From Fusarium oxysporum f. sp. lycopersici 4287 (taxonomy: Eukaryota > Ascomycota > Sordariomycetes > Hypocreales > Nectriaceae), in NCBI RefSeq assembly GCF_000149955.1, contig NC_030995.1, positions 1,240,001 to 1,304,000 on the forward strand: a stretch of DNA of 64,000 bases, in the 5' to 3' direction. Positions 59,940 to 64,000 of this stretch are shown piece after piece (within the stretch, counting starts at the first letter, position 1; each line of letters starts with the position of its first letter). Made by a program: the position numbers and the translations under genes. The notes beneath the pieces were generated by a model, which saw nothing but the letters and a program-made list of their open reading frames with translations, was not told where the DNA came from and did no database searches.

Positions 59940-60758
59940 TCACTTCAAGATCTCCAAACTTGCAGGCAACGCGCTTTGCTCAATCCACGCTCTAATCACA
60001 TCAGAAAATAGCTTTGGCATTTGCAAATTCCATGTATGCACTGCTCCTCTGACTACCGCACCCAGTGAACCCTCGACGGGCATTTCCCTACCCATTCTCC
60101 TCACCGCCTCAGCATCGTCAATGCCGTCTGCCGCAATTGCCAGCGTCTTTACTGGCAGCATCCTGATATCTTCCCATTTGAGCTCCAATAGTCCCGTGTC
60201 CACAGCACGAATCACTTCCCATCTCCTATTGTGTCGCATCTCTTCTAGTAGTTCTTCATGGCGACGCATGCCGCGACCTTTGACAGCCACGAGCATATAC
60301 AGCCATGTCGGCACCAGTTCGAGAAGCACTAACATAGCGTAGTAGGTGATGCTCGGATAGCGGGCAACCCATGCCCAGTGGCCCTCCATGGGGTGTCCCG
60401 CGGTGACAATGGCAGAGAGGACCAGCTCCGGATGTTGCCGGCTGATACGGAGAGTGATGAAAGCACCCATGGAGAGGCCGACAACGTGGGCCCGGCCGCC
60501 ATGTGCGTGTCGCCGGATGAGCACGGCCACCCGCTCTGCGGAGCTGGAGATATTCGCAGGGAGAATATTGCGGGATTGAGAATGACCGCTGATATCGGGG
60601 GCGATGATGTGATAATCGGATAGGTAAGGAATCACGTAGGACCACTCAAGGTGTGAGTTAAGTAGGCCATGTAAAAGTATCACTGTGATTGGTTTGTCTT
60701 GGTTGAGACTGACAAAGAAGAGCTCTTGCTTTGCCTCGGTCGCTTCTGGCGATGCCAT
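59940..60758 (-). CDS. Alpha/beta hydrolase
   Basis: Single-exon 272-aa hydrolase of the alpha/beta fold, substrate unknown. The oxyanion-hole block LLHGLLNSHLEW, the turn PDISGHSQS, the nucleophile elbow GLSMGAF, a late Asp in AADGIDD and the catalytic His in GAVHTW appear in the right order. A hydrophobic cap segment lies at about 150-175 (ITYYAMLVLLELVPTWLYML). It has no signal peptide or peroxisomal tail (it ends EILK). It looks like the small hydrolases often annotated as haloperoxidase- or lactonase-like. No context ties it to a pathway. Confidence 0.92.
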   Translation of the reverse strand: MASPEATEAKQELFFVSLNQDKPITVILLHGLLNSHLEWSYVIPYLSDYHIIAPDISGHSQSRNILPANISSSAERVAVLIRRHAHGGRAHVVGLSMGAFITLRISRQHPELVLSAIVTAGHPMEGHWAWVARYPSITYYAMLVLLELVPTWLYMLVAVKGRGMRRHEELLEEMRHNRRWEVIRAVDTGLLELKWEDIRMLPVKTLAIAADGIDDAEAVRRMGREMPVEGSLGAVVRGAVHTWNLQMPKLFSDVIRAWIEQSALPASLEILK

Positions 60759-63104
60759 CTTTGTGGGATCTTAAAGAACCATTATTAAGATGCATGTGTA
60801 TTTGGCTGAAGTCACGACAAGACAAATCGAAAAGGATCATGCCATCCCTTCTAGGCTTTAGCTGTTCAGCTGATTTCAGCTGGCTACGCCGCAGCCATCC
60901 TGATCTATTATCATATCACCAATAGACAAGTTATAAGATTGACGAGATGCAATGTTACCGACACCGGCAGTCACGAAAAACAAACGTGAAAACTTTTTTA
61001 ACTTTCCGATTTGGAACATCAGCTCTGGAATCTTGTTTCGCACCTAGTCAACCGCGTCACTCTTCTTCAGGTGTTTTGACAGCAGCGTGGTAATGATGAT
61101 CATCACTACTGTTCCCAAACATTCGCCAAGATGTTTGCATCTCAGGGTGACTTCTGTTATAGGGCTGGTAAACTTATCGCAAAGAGCCTGCAACAAGTTT
61201 CATCCCAGGTCTTATGCCCTAAGGTTGAGAACAATATCTGAGTGTGGTATCAGCCGCGTTTCCAAGGTGATCATACATAAGCCGTCGAGATACCGATCGG
61301 ATGGTCGTCGTTCCTGTTGCAAGAGAGTTTCACCGTCGCGACGCCGTTTCTGCCACTACACTTTTCGCTTCATCTGGCGCCACTATCAATATCCACAAAT
61401 TCCGCAGCTGAGGATCGCAGAGGAAAAGCCTGACTCAATTGACCTCCTTATCCCTTGGCGCTAGAGGCTATGTGGCAGGCGAGGTGAAAAGTCGCTAGGT
61501 GCCCTGTTTCATAAACCGTTGATGGGACTTTTTCGAAGCGCCATGGTGAAGAAATCCTCTGGTTTATGGAGAATTCCAAGTCCATGAAAAACGTTCAAGA
61601 AGAGTTGAAAATGAAGCCATCACCGACTCACAATGGACTGACGTTGACAGGGAGCGCACCCAATAGCCACCAGATCTGGTGCCGCAAGCTAGCGGGCGAG
61701 ACGCCATGTGGAACAGGGGTCATGGCCTGAAGAGCCCCTGGCTAAGGGCAGCCGTTGCCCCTAGCGGTCCCTGACACGGCGGCCATGCTCATGCAGGTTA
61801 GAGTGACCGTTGGCAGGCCTGGGCTGCGATCTTGGCTGACCAGGGTTGAATATTGTAGTTAATCTGACCGCATCAACGGTTATTGTGAGTTTATCAAGAT
61901 GCAATCGAAGACAATATGGCCTGATGGATAGAACAATACCTGTAGAATTGTCTCGCAGTGTTTCTCTATCAGCGTTTCACTAGCCAAGCCAAACAACAGC
62001 TAAACCGCTCGGTTCCAAAGTCGACCTCTCCCTAGTCCAACCTGAAACGAGCTCGCCCACCACCCTCACCAGAGTCACTCCAAGGTCTGCACTGCTTGGC
62101 CTGCTTGGCTCGCTTTCTAGTGATTGAGCTTGCAGCCATGTCCACGCTAGTCTCCATGGCCCCGATCTTGACACCGCCACAACGAGGGAGCCAAGAGAAC
62201 CAACATCTTGGCCCTGCCTGTGACAAGTCCAGAACACAGACGAGACAAGCCTGGCACTCGTCAACATCGATATGTGTTTTGTTATTACCATTGTGAAGCA
62301 CAACAGCCGTCACGATGCCAGTTGATGTCACCTATATCGCCAATATCAACACGATAGCCGCTCACAGCCTCATAGTTCCATAGTTTCAACTGCTCTTCAG
62401 CCAACCAAATAACATCAACTCCAACTTCCAAGCATTCCCCTTGCAACCGCTGGTCCCACGATAGCACGTTCCCCAAAACCCTTCTGCCAACTAAAAGGAC
62501 CTACTGTGCCGCTCTACCGGGCCCCATTACTGCTTTCGATTCTTCGCCCCTCCCTTTCAATCTCGTTCTTTTGGCTGTTAAAAGTCAAGTCAGTCCAGGT
62601 CTGTCTTGGTCTGGTACGATTCGAGCGGCGCGTGGGCTGGTCCCCAATTTTTTCTCTTCTTCCCCCTTGTTCTCTCATACTTCTTTTTATTCCTTTTACT
62701 ATTAGACGATCTGCCATTTGGCTGATCTTCGATACTTTAACTTATTTTGCTTCCTTGTTCTTCTTTCCTTATTCCATATCTCTTATAATAAGTACCGATC
62801 GTTGCCGGTGGTGGAGCTACCTGATTGTCACGACGACTTCATTATTGGGATTTTGAGATTCTATACCCACTCAATTCAGCTCGACGCATATAATCACTCC
62901 ACAGGCAGTGGTTCAATTACAACAATTCTCACCGCAGGACGGAAAGAAAGAAAGCTATTTTGTTAATTTGGACGAAAAAAGAAGACGGACTGGATATCGC
63001 TACGGATCACGGTCTCACGTATAGAAAAAACGGCCTACAGAAATCACTCAGACGAAAGATACGCAGAGCACTCAAAAAGAGCTTGGAAGAGAAGACACGA
63101 GAAA
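60759..63104. other. 2.3 kb divergent intergenic region
   Basis: This stretch lies upstream of the alpha/beta hydrolase and of the terminal secreted-protein gene. No convincing ORF is seen. About 61983-62212 contains five GCCAAG/CTTGGC hexamers (61983, 62095, 62104, 62190, 62207). From about 62500 the sequence is pyrimidine-rich and looks like a long promoter/5' UTR of the right-hand gene. Confidence 0.45.
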
Positions 63105-64000
63105 ATGGCTTCGGCCTTGTCAATTCGTCTCGCGGCAGCAGCCCTTTTCGCCCTTTCAGTAACAGCACAGTCATCACCCGCCATGTCCATTGAGTCCTTC
63201 ATTCGAGCAGCTGATGATGTTCTCCACCGACCATACGTTTCCCTACTATCAACGCCGCTCGCTGAGCGCGATGGGAACGCCACAGTCGAGCAGCTTCCCG
63301 CAGGAGATGTTCCTCTGACAAAGGATGGCTCGTTGAACATGACGGCCTGGAACATGGACACCAACGCTGCATGCCGCTCAGTTCTCGGTGGACTGCACAA
63401 GAGCACAAATCCCTCTGGAACATGCGTGTGCTATAATCTTCCCTCACTCGATGTGAAGACTGGTGTTTTCGAGGCTGATATTCGACTGTATCAAGTTTCT
63501 CAAGCCAGAGGTAGTTTTGCCGCTGTTGCACCTGAGGATATCAATGTTGGAATCTCATATACGGGTGCAAGTGTTATGCCCATTCAGCCTGCGGATGTCA
63601 ATGGCACAGGTCTAACAGGCGGTAAGCCTGGTATGGGAAAGAGAGAAGAGGGGATGCAACTCCTACAAGCATATATGTTGGTTGGAAAGATCGATGCGGA
63701 CAAGATGACGGATAACATGACTATGTAAGATTTCACACTCACATCTCACTTCATTCACATATACTGACTTTCTCAGGGACGAGCTCGAATACCATATCAT
63801 GCCAACCCTCACCCTCACTGCCCGCAACAGCACAGGCAGTACCATCCGCACCAACGTCTCCATCAACGAAGCCGCTTTTCTCACTGGCGTCTTCTCCCAA
63901 GATGTTGTCATGTCTGACTTCGCTATGGCCTCAGCCGCCGTCGAAGATCAGGTCGCCGCTCTCAACAACGGCACTGTCGCCTTTATCCTCCCAGGCGTAC
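63105..64000 (+). CDS. Secreted protein of unknown function (5' part, runs off the window)
   Basis: Begins with a clear signal peptide (LAAAALFALSVTAQ) at ATG 63105. Exon 1 is 63105-63724, the intron 63725-63776 (52 nt, GTAAGA...CTCAG) and exon 2 continues beyond 64000 in frame. At least 280 residues are visible. The mature part has many Asn-X-Ser/Thr sites (for example GNAT, NMTA, NGTG, NNGT), two cysteines in a GTCVCYN motif, and no catalytic motif I recognise. It is probably a secreted or cell-surface glycoprotein; a GPI anchor or membrane helix could lie beyond the window. The ORF-only stop at 63726 is inside the intron and not real. Confidence 0.85.

Noticed and set aside
61087..61464. 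125-codon plus-strand ORF before the terminal gene
   Set aside because: Arg/Ser-rich without motifs; no splice-supported extension.

Overview
The window looks like a chromosomal segment of a filamentous ascomycete, most probably a Fusarium-like member of the Hypocreales. The reasons are short GT-AG introns of about 44-103 nt with CTAAC/CTRAC branch sites just before the acceptor, no operons, and families typical of that group. All gene models below were joined by hand at splice sites and checked for frame. The genus is an inference from recall, not a search.

0-19 kb is an accessory-looking block. Three separate monofunctional homologues of glycinamide ribonucleotide synthetase (GARS, PurD, ATP-grasp) sit at 1676-3083 (-), 4992-6545 (+) and 7051-8490 (+). 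A serine/threonine-dehydratase/serine-racemase-type PLP enzyme lies between the first two and shares a divergent promoter with the first. In fungi the purine-pathway GARS is normally fused to AIRS, so three stand-alone copies are not expected for purine synthesis. Around them are two short-chain dehydrogenases, a cytochrome P450, a sorbitol/xylitol-type alcohol dehydrogenase, a membrane dipeptidase (M19) and a secreted M28 aminopeptidase, then a fungal transcription-factor-domain protein. With no NRPS or PKS present, this could be an undescribed amide- or amino-acid-derived biosynthetic cluster using GARS-like ligases. Three of its genes carry a single lesion each: a +1 frameshift in the first GARS copy, an in-frame TAA in the third, and a G5-run frameshift in the M28 gene. 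The cluster may be decaying, or the assembly may have local errors.

20-38 kb holds an F-box protein, a 5 kb gene-free stretch packed with GCCAAG/CTTGGC hexamers (the PacC core), the ENA-type sodium P-type ATPase, a GPI-anchored GH128-like glucanase, peroxisomal 3-ketoacyl-CoA thiolase (PTS2 signal, four CCTCGG FarA/FarB boxes upstream) and a SulP/STAS transporter with a possible GC-AG intron.

38-57 kb holds a broken LaeA-like methyltransferase relic, a sodium-dependent NSS-family transporter (again with clustered GCCAAG upstream), a secreted cysteine-rich protein with a VanY-type zinc peptidase motif, an ATRIP/Rad26/UvsD checkpoint protein, CDP-DAG synthase and an amidase, followed by 2.6 kb without a recognisable gene.

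57-64 kb holds a UshA-like 5'-nucleotidase/metallophosphatase, an alpha/beta hydrolase and the 5' part of a secreted protein that runs off the window. No rRNA, tRNA, CRISPR array or intact mobile element was seen.
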